In this document: positions 7,516 to 16,543 of the stretch, piece after piece | Numbering within the stretch: the first letter of the stretch is position 1 | How the letters are laid out: every line of letters starts with the position of its first letter | From: Planctomycetia bacterium | GTDB taxonomy: Bacteria > Planctomycetota > MHYJ01 > WSZJ01 | DNA: 39,300 bases | Direction: 5' to 3' | Assembly: GCA_020849035.1 (NCBI GenBank) | Contig: JADLHC010000217.1 | Location: forward strand, 1 to 39,300 | Program-made: the position numbers and the translations under genes | Notes under the pieces: generated by a model | What the model was told of the DNA's origin: nothing | Database searches by the model: none | The model's input: only the letters and a program-made list of their open reading frames with translations

Positions 7516-8910
7516 CTATCTGTTCACCCCATGGATCGCCTTCCCGTACACCCCCTCCGCCGCCTCCATGATCGCCTCGCTCAGCGTCGGGTGTGGGTGC
7601 ACCGTCAGCGCCAGATCCTCCGCGCTTGCCCCCATCTCGATCGCAAGCGCCGCCTCCGCGATCAGGTTCGATACCTCCGGGCCCACGAGCTGCACGCCCA
7701 GCAGCACGTCGTTCTTCGCGTCGCTCACCACCTTCGCGAACCCGTCCGTCTCGTTCATCGACAGCGCGCGGCCGTTCGCCACGAACGCGAACTTCCCGAC
7801 CTTCACCGCGATCCCCGCCTTCTCCGCCTCCGCTTCCGTCATCCCCACCGTCGCAATCTCCGGGTCCGTGAAGATCGCCCCCGGGATCACGTAGTCCTTC
7901 TCGCTCTTGTGCCCCGCGATCACCTCGGCGGCCACGATCCCTTCCTTCGACGCCTTGTGCGCCAGGTACGGCGGGCCGCTGACGTCGCCGATCGCGAAGA
8001 TGTGGGGGACGTTCGAGCGGCCGGCCTTGTCCGTCGCGATGAAGCCCTTCTCGTTCGTCTTCACGCCCGCCTTCGGCAGGTCGAGGATGTCGGTGATCGG
8101 CCGGAAGCCGACGGCGACCAGGATCCGGTCGCAGGCGACCTTCGCGGGGCCCTTCTCCGTCTCCACGTCCACCTCCAGCCCGCCCGCGACGGCCTTGTAG
8201 CCCTTCGCCTTCGCCTTGACCATCCACTCGACGCCGCGCTTCTTCAGGCCCTTTTCCACCATCTTGACCAGCGTCGGCTCCTGGCCGGGGAGCAGCTGGT
8301 CGAGGGCCTCGAGCACGGTGACCTTGCAGCCGAGCTTGGCGTACGCGGTGCCCAGTTCCAGCCCGATCACACCGCCGCCGATCACGACCATGCGCGCGGG
8401 CATCGCGTCCAGCGCCAGCGCGCCTTTCGCGCCGATCACGTTCTTCTCGTCGTACGCGAATCCCGGGATCTCGATCGGCTTCGCGCCGGTCGCGATGATG
8501 CAGTGCTTGAACTCGATCGTCTCCGTCTCCTTCTTCCCGGCGACCTCGACCGTGTTCGGCCCGGTGAACTTCGCCTGGCCCTTCACGACGTCCACCTTGT
8601 TTCCCTTGAGCAGCATCCCGACGCCGCCCGTGAGCTTCTCCACGACGGTCTTCTTCCACGCCTGGAACTTCTTCAGGTCCGCCTTCACGCCCGTCGCCTC
8701 GACGCCGATGTCGCCGCCGTGCTTCGTCCGCTCGAACGTCGAGGCCATGTGGATCAGCGCCTTGGACGGGATGCACCCCCAGTTGAGGCAGACGCCGCCC
8801 AGGTCCTCGCGCTCGACGATGGTGGTCTGACGGCCGAGCTGGCCGAGGCGGATCGCGGCGACGTAGCCGCCGGGACCGGAGCCGATGACGAGGGTGTCGG
8901 TCTTGCGCAT
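7516..8910 (-). CDS. lpdA: Dihydrolipoamide dehydrogenase (E3)
   Basis: Reoxidises dihydrolipoamide on E2 and passes electrons through FAD to NAD+. 464 residues, full length. FAD motif GSGPGG at 10-15, redox disulfide C41/C46 in GGVCLNWGCIPSK, NAD motif GGGVIG at 178-183, FAD-binding IFAIGDV, and the dimer-interface active-site HPHPTLSE starting at 438. All catalytic residues are present. The ATG at 8910 has AGGAGAGG 7-14 bases upstream. A TAGAGT (complement of 8966-8971) in the 87-base gap is a possible -10. It is last in the same-strand array that includes E1, E2 and lipA, separated from them by the peptidase and large kinase genes, and followed by inverted repeat A. Confidence 0.96.
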   Translation of the reverse strand: MRKTDTLVIGSGPGGYVAAIRLGQLGRQTTIVEREDLGGVCLNWGCIPSKALIHMASTFERTKHGGDIGVEATGVKADLKKFQAWKKTVVEKLTGGVGMLLKGNKVDVVKGQAKFTGPNTVEVAGKKETETIEFKHCIIATGAKPIEIPGFAYDEKNVIGAKGALALDAMPARMVVIGGGVIGLELGTAYAKLGCKVTVLEALDQLLPGQEPTLVKMVEKGLKKRGVEWMVKAKAKGYKAVAGGLEVDVETEKGPAKVACDRILVAVGFRPITDILDLPKAGVKTNEKGFIATDKAGRSNVPHIFAIGDVSGPPYLAHKASKEGIVAAEVIAGHKSEKDYVIPGAIFTDPEIATVGMTEAEAEKAGIAVKVGKFAFVANGRALSMNETDGFAKVVSDAKNDVLLGVQLVGPEVSNLIAEAALAIEMGASAEDLALTVHPHPTLSEAIMEAAEGVYGKAIHGVNR

Positions 8911-8997
8911 GGGAGGTGCCTCTCCTGTAGTGGAAACGGCCGCGGGACGGCCGGAATTCCGCGCAACTCTAGGGGAAAACGGCGGGGACGGCCAGCC

Positions 8998-11900
8998 TCA
9001 GGCGGGGAGCCCGGCGAGCAGGCTCTTCGCGGCGGCCTCGTGCCACTTCGCCCCGAGGCGCGCGAACACGGGCAGCGCCGCCTCCAGCGCGGCGCGAGCC
9101 TCTTCCGCGGCGCCGCGGCCTTCCCGGCGGAGCTGGCGGGCGAGCGCGCGGCCGAGGTCGAGGCGGGCGGAGGCGAGGTTGAAGGGATTCTCGCGCTGTT
9201 CGAACTGGGCGACGGCGCGCGAGAAGGAGGTCGCGGCCGCGGCGAAGTCCCCGCGCGCCTCAAGAAGGAGCCCCTGGGCGCGGTCGAGGAGGACGTTGCC
9301 GTCCGGCCCGGCGGCGATGCGGGCCTCGTCGAGCAGCTTTCCCGCCTCGACGACGTCGCCGGCCGCGGCCTCGGTCTCGACGCCATCGACGGCGGCCAGG
9401 AGATGCGAGCCCGGGAGCTTCTTCTCCCTCGCGAGGTCGAGCGACCGGCGCGTCAGCTCGCGCGCCCCGGCGAAATTGCCGCCGCGGCGCGCGACCTGGC
9501 CGAGGAGGTGGAGCGCCCCGAGCTGGAGCCCCACGAAACCGAGCTGTTCCGCGAGCTCGAGAGACTTCTGGGCGTGGCCTCTCGCCTTCTCCCGCTCGTC
9601 GCGGTTGAGGTAGAGCGCGCCGAGGTCGGCGTGGATGAAGCACATCGAGCGGCGCTCGCCGAGGCGGACGTTGAGGTCGAGGGCCTGGACGAGCGTGACC
9701 TCGGCGTCCTTCCAGTCGCCCAGCTCGATCTGGACGCGGCCGATGTTGCTGAGCTGCCGGCCGTGCTCGACGAGGTCGCCGACCTCAGCGAACAGCTTCG
9801 CGGACGCGACGTACATGTCGAGGCCCTCGCGGACCCGGTTCGTGGCGGACCCGAGGCCGGCGATGTTGTTGAGGAGCGCCGCTTCGGCCCAGCGGTTCCC
9901 CTGGCCGCGCTGGAGCTTCAGAGCGTGGTCGTACGCCCTGCGCGCCTCCTCGAACCGGCCGTCGTCCTGCAGCACGAAGGCCTCGGTCTTGAGGGCGTTG
10001 GCGATCGCGTCGGGCTTCTGGGTGAGGTCGGCGTAGCGGCGGGCGAGCCCGCACAGCTCGCGCGAGCGGTCGCGGTTGCCGAGGTAGTTGTGTTCGAACG
10101 CGAGCATGCCGAGCATCAGCGCAGCCGTCTCCGCGGCGTCGGCGGGCGTGTCGGCGGGAGCCGGCAGGGCCTCCCGGACGTCGGCGGCCTCGCGCCCCGT
10201 GAGGTCGAACCCCAGGCGGCACAGCGCCTCCTCGCAGGTCCGCGCCGCCTCCTTGAGCTGCCCCGCTCGGTGCATCGCCTGGCCCAGCGCCCGCCCGAGC
10301 CGCGCCCGCTGCACCGGCGTCTCCGCCACCGCCACCGCCTCCTCGCAAAGCCGCCTCGCCTCCGCGTTCTCGCCCACCCGCATCTGCACCTGCGCCAGCT
10401 CCGACAGCGCATCGAACGCCTTGCCGCGGTCCTGAAGCGCAGGGTCCGACTTCATCGCCTTCAGCGCGTTGTTCAGGTGCGTCAGCGCCTCGCCGTTCGC
10501 GCACACCTTGCTCGCCTTCAGCCCCGCTTCCAGCGAGTAGTCCCTCGCCTTGCGCCCGCCGCCGCCCAGCACGAAATGGTGCGCCAGCTCGCCCGCGCTC
10601 ACCCCCTTCTTCGCCAGGCTCGCCCGCTCCAGCGACTCCGCCACCCGCCGGTGGATCGCCTCACGCTCCGTCTTCAGGATGCCCGCGTAGATGACCTCGC
10701 GCATCTGGGGGGCCTGGAAGCGGTAGAGGTCGCGGCCGAGGGGATCCTCGGGAACGGCCTCGAGGATGCCGACCTTGACGAGGCCCTCGAGCCAGTCGAG
10801 GAGCTGCTTCTCCTGGGCGGAGCTGATGTCCATGAGGGTTTCGAAGTCGAACTCGCGCCCGACGACGGAGGCGGCGGAGAGGACGCGGAGGACGTCGGGG
10901 TTGAGGCCCTCGAGCTGGCCGCGGAGGAGGCCGGCGATGGTGTCGGGGAGGCGGATGGACTGGGTCTTGAGCCTGTAGCGGTCCTCCTTCTCCTCGACGA
11001 GGCCGCCGCGGAACATGGCGAGGAGGAGCTCGCGGGCGAAGAGGGGGTTGCCGCCGGACTTCTCGGCGACGACGGCGGCGAGGTCGGCGGCGTCGCGGCG
11101 CTGGCCGACGAGGGAGGTGACGAGGGCGGCGATGTCGGCGGGGCGGAGGGGCTCGAGGTCCCGGACGGCGGCCTCGCGGTCGCGGAGGAGGATGTTGAGG
11201 CGGGCGGAGAGGGGGTGCTCCGGGCCGGCGTCCTCGGTGTTGAAGTTGGCGGCGAAGAGGATGGGGTGGCGGCGGACGGAGCGGGCGAGGAAGACGAGGA
11301 GGTCGAGGGAGGACTCGTCGGCGGCGCCGGCGTCGTCGAGCAGGAGGAGCAGGCCCGCGCGGTCCCGGCCGGCGCCGGAGGCGACGGCCTCGACGAGGCG
11401 GCCGACGGCGTCGTGGATGCGGAGGCGCTCGAGCTCGGGCGCGAGCTCGCCGCGGGTCGCGCGGGCGTCCCCCGGCGCGACGCGCACCAGCTTCGCGTGG
11501 TCCGCCAGCTCGGGCACGCCGGCACGCAGCGCCGCAGCGAGGTCCGGCGCGATGCGCGCCTCGGGAAGCACCTCCAGCGCCTGCCGGGCGACCTGGATCC
11601 ACGGCCCGTGGGCGACCTGGCGGTTCTCGGCGCGCGCGACGCCGGTCAGCACGGGGACGCCCTCGCGCGAGGCGACCGCGCCGAATTCGCGCAGGAGGCG
11701 CGTCTTGCCGACCCCCGTCTGGCCCCGGAAGACGACGAGCTCGCCCGCCTTCTTTTCCAGCGCCTCCCTCAGACGGCCGCGCAACCAGTCCATCTCCGCG
11801 TCCCGCCCGACGAAGGGCGACTGGTCCAGGAGGAGCCCCGACGGCGGCGCGGGGCGCACCTCGGTCCGCGCTTCCGACGCCTCGGTCGTCGCGACGGCCG

Positions 11901-14900
11901 CGAGGCGGGGGAGGATGCGGATGAAGTTCTGCCAGAACGGCTGGAGCCCGGCGCGCAGCATGTCCTCCTCGGCACGGATCCACAGTTCGCGCGCCTGCGG
12001 CAGGCGGCCCAGCTTCTCCTGCGACGCTGCCAGCCACGCCCGCGTCGTCGCGCGGTGGGACTGCGACGGCTGCGAGAGCAGGAACGGGATGCAGGCGCGG
12101 AAGTGCTCCTCGGATTTCGCGGCATCCCCGCGGGCCGCGGCGAGGCGCCCGAGGCAGAAGCGGTAGGAATTCACGATGCCGGGCATCTCGGTCTTCTCGA
12201 CGGCGGGCGCGACCGCTTCGAGAACGGCGCCGGCCTCGTCGAAGTACTTCGGGTCCACGACGTGGCCGGCCATGAGCAGCGTGGCGGCGCGGTCCACCTG
12301 GAAGCTGACGATCCAGGTCGAGGCGGGGAGGTCCTTGAGCTTGGCGGAGGTCGCGGCGAGGGAGGCGAGGCCCTCCTCGGCCTTCCCGGCGCGGATGGCG
12401 GCCTCGGTGTCGAGGAGCTGCGCGTCGGTGAGCGGCCCGATGTTCGTCTCCGGGTCCGACAGGATCTCCGCCAGCATCCTGCGGCATTCGTCGAACTCGG
12501 CGCGCTTGAACGCGAGGCGCGCGAGCAGGTTCGTGGCGCTCTGCAGCGACGACCGGAACCCCGCGCGGCGCGAGAGATCGCGCGCCTGCCGGGCGAGCGG
12601 CTCCGCGTCCGGCGACTCGGCGTCGGCCAGGCCCGAGGCGAGCCCGACCAGGTACAGGCACTCGCCCGAGAGGTAGCCTATCTGCTTCGCCCTCTCCAGC
12701 GCCTCCTTCAGGATCGCCAGCCGCTCCTCGTGGCGGTTCATCGACTCGTACGCCACCGAGAGGTTGTTCATCGCCGTGCACTCGCCGATCTTGTGCCCCG
12801 TCAGCCGCGCGAACTCCGCCGTCTTTTTCATCTGGTCCACGGCCTGCACGAGCTGCCCGGCGCGGAGCAGCGCCACCCCGAGGCCGTTCATCGCCTGGAA
12901 CCGCGCGGCGTTGTCCGTCAGCCCCTCGGACAGCCGCACCGCCTCGCGCGCGATCTCGAGCCCCTCCTGCGGCTTGCCCATCTTCTCCGCCATCGTGAAC
13001 CCGAGCACCCCCATCGCCATGACCCTCAGCGACGGCGACTGCGTCTCCCGCAGCGCCTCCTGCAGGTGCGCGATCGACGCCTGGTAGTGCCCCGCCTGCT
13101 GCTCCGACCGCGCCAGCCGATGGTGCGCCTTCGCGCGCTTCTCCGGGTCCGCCAGCTGCCCGGAGAGCAGGACCATCCGGTTCGCCACGGCGTTCGCGTC
13201 CACGCTCGAGCCCGACTTCATGTGGATGTCGAAGAGCAGCTCCAGCACCCCATACAGCCGCTCCTGCGTCGCCGGGTCCCCCTTGTCCTCCAGCCCGCGC
13301 ACCGCCGCCTCCGCGTGCGCCTTCGCCGCCTCGTTCGCGTGCGCCGCGAACGCCTTGCGCGCCGCCTCGACCGCGTACCCCGTCGCCTTCTCGCGGTCCC
13401 CCGCATTCGTCCAGTGGTACGCCAGCGCCTCCGCCGCCTCGCGCGTCCCCGTGTCCCCGCCGCGCTCCTCCAGCGCCTTCGCGATCGCGCTGTGAAGCAG
13501 CTTCCGCCGCCGCGGCAGCATCTTCGAGTACAGCATCATCCGCAGCAGAGGGTGCACGAACGCGTACCGCTCGCCCGGCCGCTCCTTCAGCACCTTCGCC
13601 CGGACCCCGGCGTCGATCGCCTCCAGCAGCGCCCCCTCGTCCTCGCCCGACGAGCGCCACAGCACCTCGAATTCGAACTCCTCGCCCACGACGGCTGCCG
13701 CGCGCAGCGCCCCCAGCACCTTCTCGTCGATTCCCTCCAGGCGCTCCCGCAGCACGGCCTCCACCGTCTCCGGCACCTCCTCCGGCCACGCGCCGCGCTC
13801 CAGCGCCCCCTGCTCCTTCAGCCACCGGAGCAGTTCCTCCACGAAGTACGGCACACCCGCGGTCCGGCCGTGCAGCCGCTCGATGAAGGCCGTTGACAGC
13901 TCCACCCCCGGCGCCACCGCCGAAGCCAGCCGCGCCGTCTCCGCCGGCGACAGCCGCTTCAGCGTGATCGTCTCGCACTTCACTCCCTCCCGCTTCAGCG
14001 CCGTCAGCATCGCGTCCACGGGGTGCGCCTTTCCCCCGCGCGGCGCAAGATCCTCGCCGCGGCACGCCGCGACGAGCACGAGCCGCGAGGTGCGCGCGTT
14101 CCGGCCGAGGTACTGGAACAGCTCGAGCGAGAGCTCGTCCACCTGCTGGAAGTCGTCGAAGAAGAGGACGAGGGTTTCGTGCTGGGCGATGCGGAGGAAG
14201 AAGCGGGTGACGGCGTCGAAGAGGCGGAGCTTGTTCTCGCCGGCGTCGAGCGCGGGCGGCTCGGGGGCGTCGGCGATGCACTTGCGCTCGAGGAGTCGCG
14301 GGACGAGGCGGGCCAGGACGCGGCCGATGTCGGCGAACAGCGCGGCCTCGGTGTCGGTGTCGTACTGGCCGATGCGGGAGCCGTAGGCCTCGATCATCTC
14401 GATGAAGGGCCGGTAGAACACGCCGGCGCGGCGGTCCGCGCGGCCCTTGAGGAACGTCACGCCGTACATCAGGGCGCGGGCGCAGAACTCCTCGACGAAG
14501 CGCGTCTTGCCGATGCCGGCCTCGCCGATGATGACGGCGGTGCCTCCCTCGCCCGCGCCGGCCTGCTCCAGGATCGTCTGCATCTTCTGCAGCTCCTCCT
14601 GCCGCCCGACGTACCCCGCCGCCGTCGCGATCGTCGTGCGCATGTCGCTCGACGCCGCCGCCGCGACCGACGCCGCCGGCTTGTCGCCCTTCATCACCGC
14701 CGCCAGGTCCGCCGCGAGCGCGCCGGCGTTGGAGTAGCGGTCCACCGGGTCGCGCGCGAGGAGCTTCATGACGACGTCGTCGAGCTCGCGCGGGCACGCC
14801 GGGTTGTGCTTGGAGGGGACGAGCGGCGCCTGGGTGACCTGCTGGCGCATGAGGGCGAGGGGGTTGGTCTCGTTGAACGGGAGTCGGCCGCAGGCGAGCT

Positions 14901-15543
14901 GGTAGATCATGATGCCGACGGCGTAGAGGTCGGCGCGGTGATCGATCTTGCGCCCCTGGAGCTGCTCCGGCGCCATGTGCGACAGCGTGCCCAGGATCGC
15001 GCCCGATTCGGTGAGGGTGATCGCGTTGTCGAAGTCCTTCGCGAGCCCGAAGTCGGTGATGCGGACCTTGCCGTCGGCGCCGAAGATCAGGTTCGACGGC
15101 TTGAGGTCGCGGTGGATCAGGTGATGCTGGTGGACGTATCCCAGCGCCTCGATGACCTCCGTCATGACCTTCAGCGAGGCGTTGATCGCGGCGCGGTCGG
15201 GGAGCGTCGGCGGCTTGGGCACGAGGTCCGAAACTGTGCGGCTCGTGAGCAGTTCCATGACGTAGAACAGCACGCCGCCGAGGTCGCCGAAGTCGTAGAC
15301 GGCGACGATCCCGGGGTGGGACACGCGGGAGATCGTGCTGAACTCGCGCTTGAAGCGGTGCTGGGCGACGCGGAGCCCGCCCTGCGAGGTGCCGAGGACC
15401 TTCAGCGCGCGCTCGGCGCCGGACTGGCGGTCGCGGACGGCGTAGACCGCGCCCATGCCTCCCTGGCCGAGGAGGCGGAGGACTTCGTAGCGGTCCCGGA
15501 CGACGGTTCCGATGAGGTTTCTGTCATCGGGTGGCGTGGTCAT
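8998..15543 (-). CDS. Giant Ser/Thr protein kinase with two ATPase and two TPR regions
   Basis: 2,181 residues. Kinase domain about 18-285: glycine loop LGQGGMGAVY, K48, HRDLKPSN (D146), DFG 164-166, MAPEQL. All catalytic residues are intact. A first AAA/STAND-like ATPase follows, with Walker A GEAGIGKT (340-347) and Walker B-like LVLFFDDFQQVDE near 460, then a helical TPR-like region to about 1190. A second ATPase has Walker A GQTGVGKT (1274-1281) and LLLLLDDAGAADE, then a second TPR array (about 1600-2181). Fusions of kinase, AAA_16 and TPR are known as bacterial signalling proteins; the doubled ATPase-TPR unit is the unusual part. No membrane helix is evident, so it is likely cytoplasmic. 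ATG 15543 lacks a Shine-Dalgarno but has TAGAAT 9 bases upstream. Codon choice is strongly patchy along the gene. Confidence 0.9.
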   Translation of the reverse strand: MTTPPDDRNLIGTVVRDRYEVLRLLGQGGMGAVYAVRDRQSGAERALKVLGTSQGGLRVAQHRFKREFSTISRVSHPGIVAVYDFGDLGGVLFYVMELLTSRTVSDLVPKPPTLPDRAAINASLKVMTEVIEALGYVHQHHLIHRDLKPSNLIFGADGKVRITDFGLAKDFDNAITLTESGAILGTLSHMAPEQLQGRKIDHRADLYAVGIMIYQLACGRLPFNETNPLALMRQQVTQAPLVPSKHNPACPRELDDVVMKLLARDPVDRYSNAGALAADLAAVMKGDKPAASVAAAASSDMRTTIATAAGYVGRQEELQKMQTILEQAGAGEGGTAVIIGEAGIGKTRFVEEFCARALMYGVTFLKGRADRRAGVFYRPFIEMIEAYGSRIGQYDTDTEAALFADIGRVLARLVPRLLERKCIADAPEPPALDAGENKLRLFDAVTRFFLRIAQHETLVLFFDDFQQVDELSLELFQYLGRNARTSRLVLVAACRGEDLAPRGGKAHPVDAMLTALKREGVKCETITLKRLSPAETARLASAVAPGVELSTAFIERLHGRTAGVPYFVEELLRWLKEQGALERGAWPEEVPETVEAVLRERLEGIDEKVLGALRAAAVVGEEFEFEVLWRSSGEDEGALLEAIDAGVRAKVLKERPGERYAFVHPLLRMMLYSKMLPRRRKLLHSAIAKALEERGGDTGTREAAEALAYHWTNAGDREKATGYAVEAARKAFAAHANEAAKAHAEAAVRGLEDKGDPATQERLYGVLELLFDIHMKSGSSVDANAVANRMVLLSGQLADPEKRAKAHHRLARSEQQAGHYQASIAHLQEALRETQSPSLRVMAMGVLGFTMAEKMGKPQEGLEIAREAVRLSEGLTDNAARFQAMNGLGVALLRAGQLVQAVDQMKKTAEFARLTGHKIGECTAMNNLSVAYESMNRHEERLAILKEALERAKQIGYLSGECLYLVGLASGLADAESPDAEPLARQARDLSRRAGFRSSLQSATNLLARLAFKRAEFDECRRMLAEILSDPETNIGPLTDAQLLDTEAAIRAGKAEEGLASLAATSAKLKDLPASTWIVSFQVDRAATLLMAGHVVDPKYFDEAGAVLEAVAPAVEKTEMPGIVNSYRFCLGRLAAARGDAAKSEEHFRACIPFLLSQPSQSHRATTRAWLAASQEKLGRLPQARELWIRAEEDMLRAGLQPFWQNFIRILPRLAAVATTEASEARTEVRPAPPSGLLLDQSPFVGRDAEMDWLRGRLREALEKKAGELVVFRGQTGVGKTRLLREFGAVASREGVPVLTGVARAENRQVAHGPWIQVARQALEVLPEARIAPDLAAALRAGVPELADHAKLVRVAPGDARATRGELAPELERLRIHDAVGRLVEAVASGAGRDRAGLLLLLDDAGAADESSLDLLVFLARSVRRHPILFAANFNTEDAGPEHPLSARLNILLRDREAAVRDLEPLRPADIAALVTSLVGQRRDAADLAAVVAEKSGGNPLFARELLLAMFRGGLVEEKEDRYRLKTQSIRLPDTIAGLLRGQLEGLNPDVLRVLSAASVVGREFDFETLMDISSAQEKQLLDWLEGLVKVGILEAVPEDPLGRDLYRFQAPQMREVIYAGILKTEREAIHRRVAESLERASLAKKGVSAGELAHHFVLGGGGRKARDYSLEAGLKASKVCANGEALTHLNNALKAMKSDPALQDRGKAFDALSELAQVQMRVGENAEARRLCEEAVAVAETPVQRARLGRALGQAMHRAGQLKEAARTCEEALCRLGFDLTGREAADVREALPAPADTPADAAETAALMLGMLAFEHNYLGNRDRSRELCGLARRYADLTQKPDAIANALKTEAFVLQDDGRFEEARRAYDHALKLQRGQGNRWAEAALLNNIAGLGSATNRVREGLDMYVASAKLFAEVGDLVEHGRQLSNIGRVQIELGDWKDAEVTLVQALDLNVRLGERRSMCFIHADLGALYLNRDEREKARGHAQKSLELAEQLGFVGLQLGALHLLGQVARRGGNFAGARELTRRSLDLAREKKLPGSHLLAAVDGVETEAAAGDVVEAGKLLDEARIAAGPDGNVLLDRAQGLLLEARGDFAAAATSFSRAVAQFEQRENPFNLASARLDLGRALARQLRREGRGAAEEARAALEAALPVFARLGAKWHEAAAKSLLAGLPA

Positions 15544-15552
15544 GCGGGGGAG

Positions 15553-15558
15553 ATTCTA
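15553..15558 (-). promoter_or_regulatory. Candidate -10 box (TAGAAT), leaderless start of the giant kinase
   Basis: Complement reads TAGAAT, ending 9 bases before the ATG at 15543. There is no Shine-Dalgarno. It separates the kinase transcript from the dehydrogenase genes upstream. Confidence 0.4.
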
Positions 15559-15625
15559 TGACGCCGATAGGGGGGGGCAACGGGAAAGGCGGCAGGAGGC
15601 GGGAGAAAACGAAGAAGAGAGAAAT

Positions 15626-15727
15626 GAAAAGGGAAAAGCGAAAAGGGAAAAACGAAAAGGAACGGTATGCCGTGCTGAACTCGCCCCGGCCGCCTTTTCG
15701 TTTTTCATTTTTCGTTTTTCGTTTTTT
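15626..15727. repeat. Intergenic inverted repeat B, overlapping the peptidase 3' end
   Basis: Left arm 15626-15660 and right arm 15693-15727 pair over 35 positions with two mismatches and four G/T pairs. The innermost 14 (GAAAAACGAAAAGG, 15647-15660) are perfect. The loop is 32 bases. The arms are built from near-repeats of GAAAARNG units. The right arm runs into the coding sequence of the minus-strand peptidase (stop at 15705) and encodes its last residues. The continuation TTTTTTCCTTTCCTTGC (to 15738) matches element A. Confidence 0.7.
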
Positions 15728-16517
15728 CCTTTCCTTGCCCTTCGACCGTCACCATTACCCCCCTCCACTTCCTCAGGAACATCTCCCTCCCCATCGCTTT
15801 CCGCCCGCCGACCGGATCACCCACGACTACGCCGCCCTCGTTCACTTCCAGCACCACCACCCAGTGGTCGATCCACGGCACGAACCTCACCGTCACCGCC
15901 GCCGGCAGCGGCGCGCGCCGCAGCTCTTCCCAGCCCCCGCCGCGCACGCGCACCTCGCGCCCCGGCAGCCGGCGCCGCAGCCCGCGGGCCACGCCGAACT
16001 CGTCCGTCCCCGTGAACGCGTTCGTCCCGCACTCCGCCGCCATCTCCCGCTCCGTCGCCCGCACCCCCAGCTGCTCCAGCACCGTCGCCGCCGCCGCCGC
16101 GCCGCACGTGTAGTCCGTGGACTGCCGCACCACCCCGTGGGAGTCGGCAATCCCCTTCATTTCGTCCTGCGGCAGCATGTACGACAGGAACATCCGCTGC
16201 CCGGCGACCACCCACAGCAGCAGCCCGAGCATCCCCACCCCGACCCGCGCCCCCTTCGTCGACATCTTCGCCGCGCCCACCCCGATCGCCAGCTCCGCCG
16301 CGGCGAACACCCACCACGGCCGCACCTCGACGTACCAGTCCCAGGGGAACAGCGGGTACTCGTACTGCGGGTACAGACGCCAGAAGATGCGCAGGAAGAT
16401 CAGGAACGCCGCGGCGCCCACCACCCACGGCGCCGCCTTCACCCGGCGGCGGCCCACCCAGACTCCGCCCGCAAACGCGGCGGCGAACAGGGGAAGGGCG
16501 AGCAGGAGCGCGAGCAC
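15705..16517 (-). CDS. Membrane protein with C39-like papain-fold peptidase domain
   Basis: 270 residues. Three or four hydrophobic segments (about 2-20, 30-46, 68-82, 95-113) precede a C-terminal cysteine-peptidase domain. Candidate triad: C138 in TDYTCGAAA, H218 in IDHWVVVLEV, D234 in VVGDPVGG. This is the C39 (bacteriocin-processing) pattern, but no ABC transporter is fused or adjacent, so substrate and role are open. The GTG at 16517 has TAGAAT 6 bases upstream. The last nine residues (GKEKTKNEK) and the stop are supplied by inverted repeat B. The domain would be complete without them, so the native end was probably displaced by the repeat. It lies between the second E1alpha and the giant kinase on the same strand. 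Confidence 0.75.
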   Translation of the reverse strand: MLALLLALPLFAAAFAGGVWVGRRRVKAAPWVVGAAAFLIFLRIFWRLYPQYEYPLFPWDWYVEVRPWWVFAAAELAIGVGAAKMSTKGARVGVGMLGLLLWVVAGQRMFLSYMLPQDEMKGIADSHGVVRQSTDYTCGAAAAATVLEQLGVRATEREMAAECGTNAFTGTDEFGVARGLRRRLPGREVRVRGGGWEELRRAPLPAAVTVRFVPWIDHWVVVLEVNEGGVVVGDPVGGRKAMGREMFLRKWRGVMVTVEGQGKEKTKNEK

Positions 16518-16523
16518 GTGCGG

Positions 16524-16529
16524 ATTCTA
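16524..16529 (-). promoter_or_regulatory. Candidate -10 box (TAGAAT), leaderless start of the peptidase
   Basis: Complement reads TAGAAT, ending 6 bases before the GTG at 16517. It lies in the 26-base gap after the E1alpha stop, with no Shine-Dalgarno. Identical hexamer to the box before the giant kinase. Confidence 0.45.
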
Positions 16530-16543
16530 CGCGGCGCGGCGGC

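Noticed and set aside
7351-13896. Very long plus-strand open frame opposite the kinase gene
   Set aside because: It mirrors the minus-strand kinase, runs past its end and the lpdA gene, and has Arg/Leu/His-rich low-complexity translation typical of antisense frames in GC-rich DNA. The opposite strand has full domain motifs.
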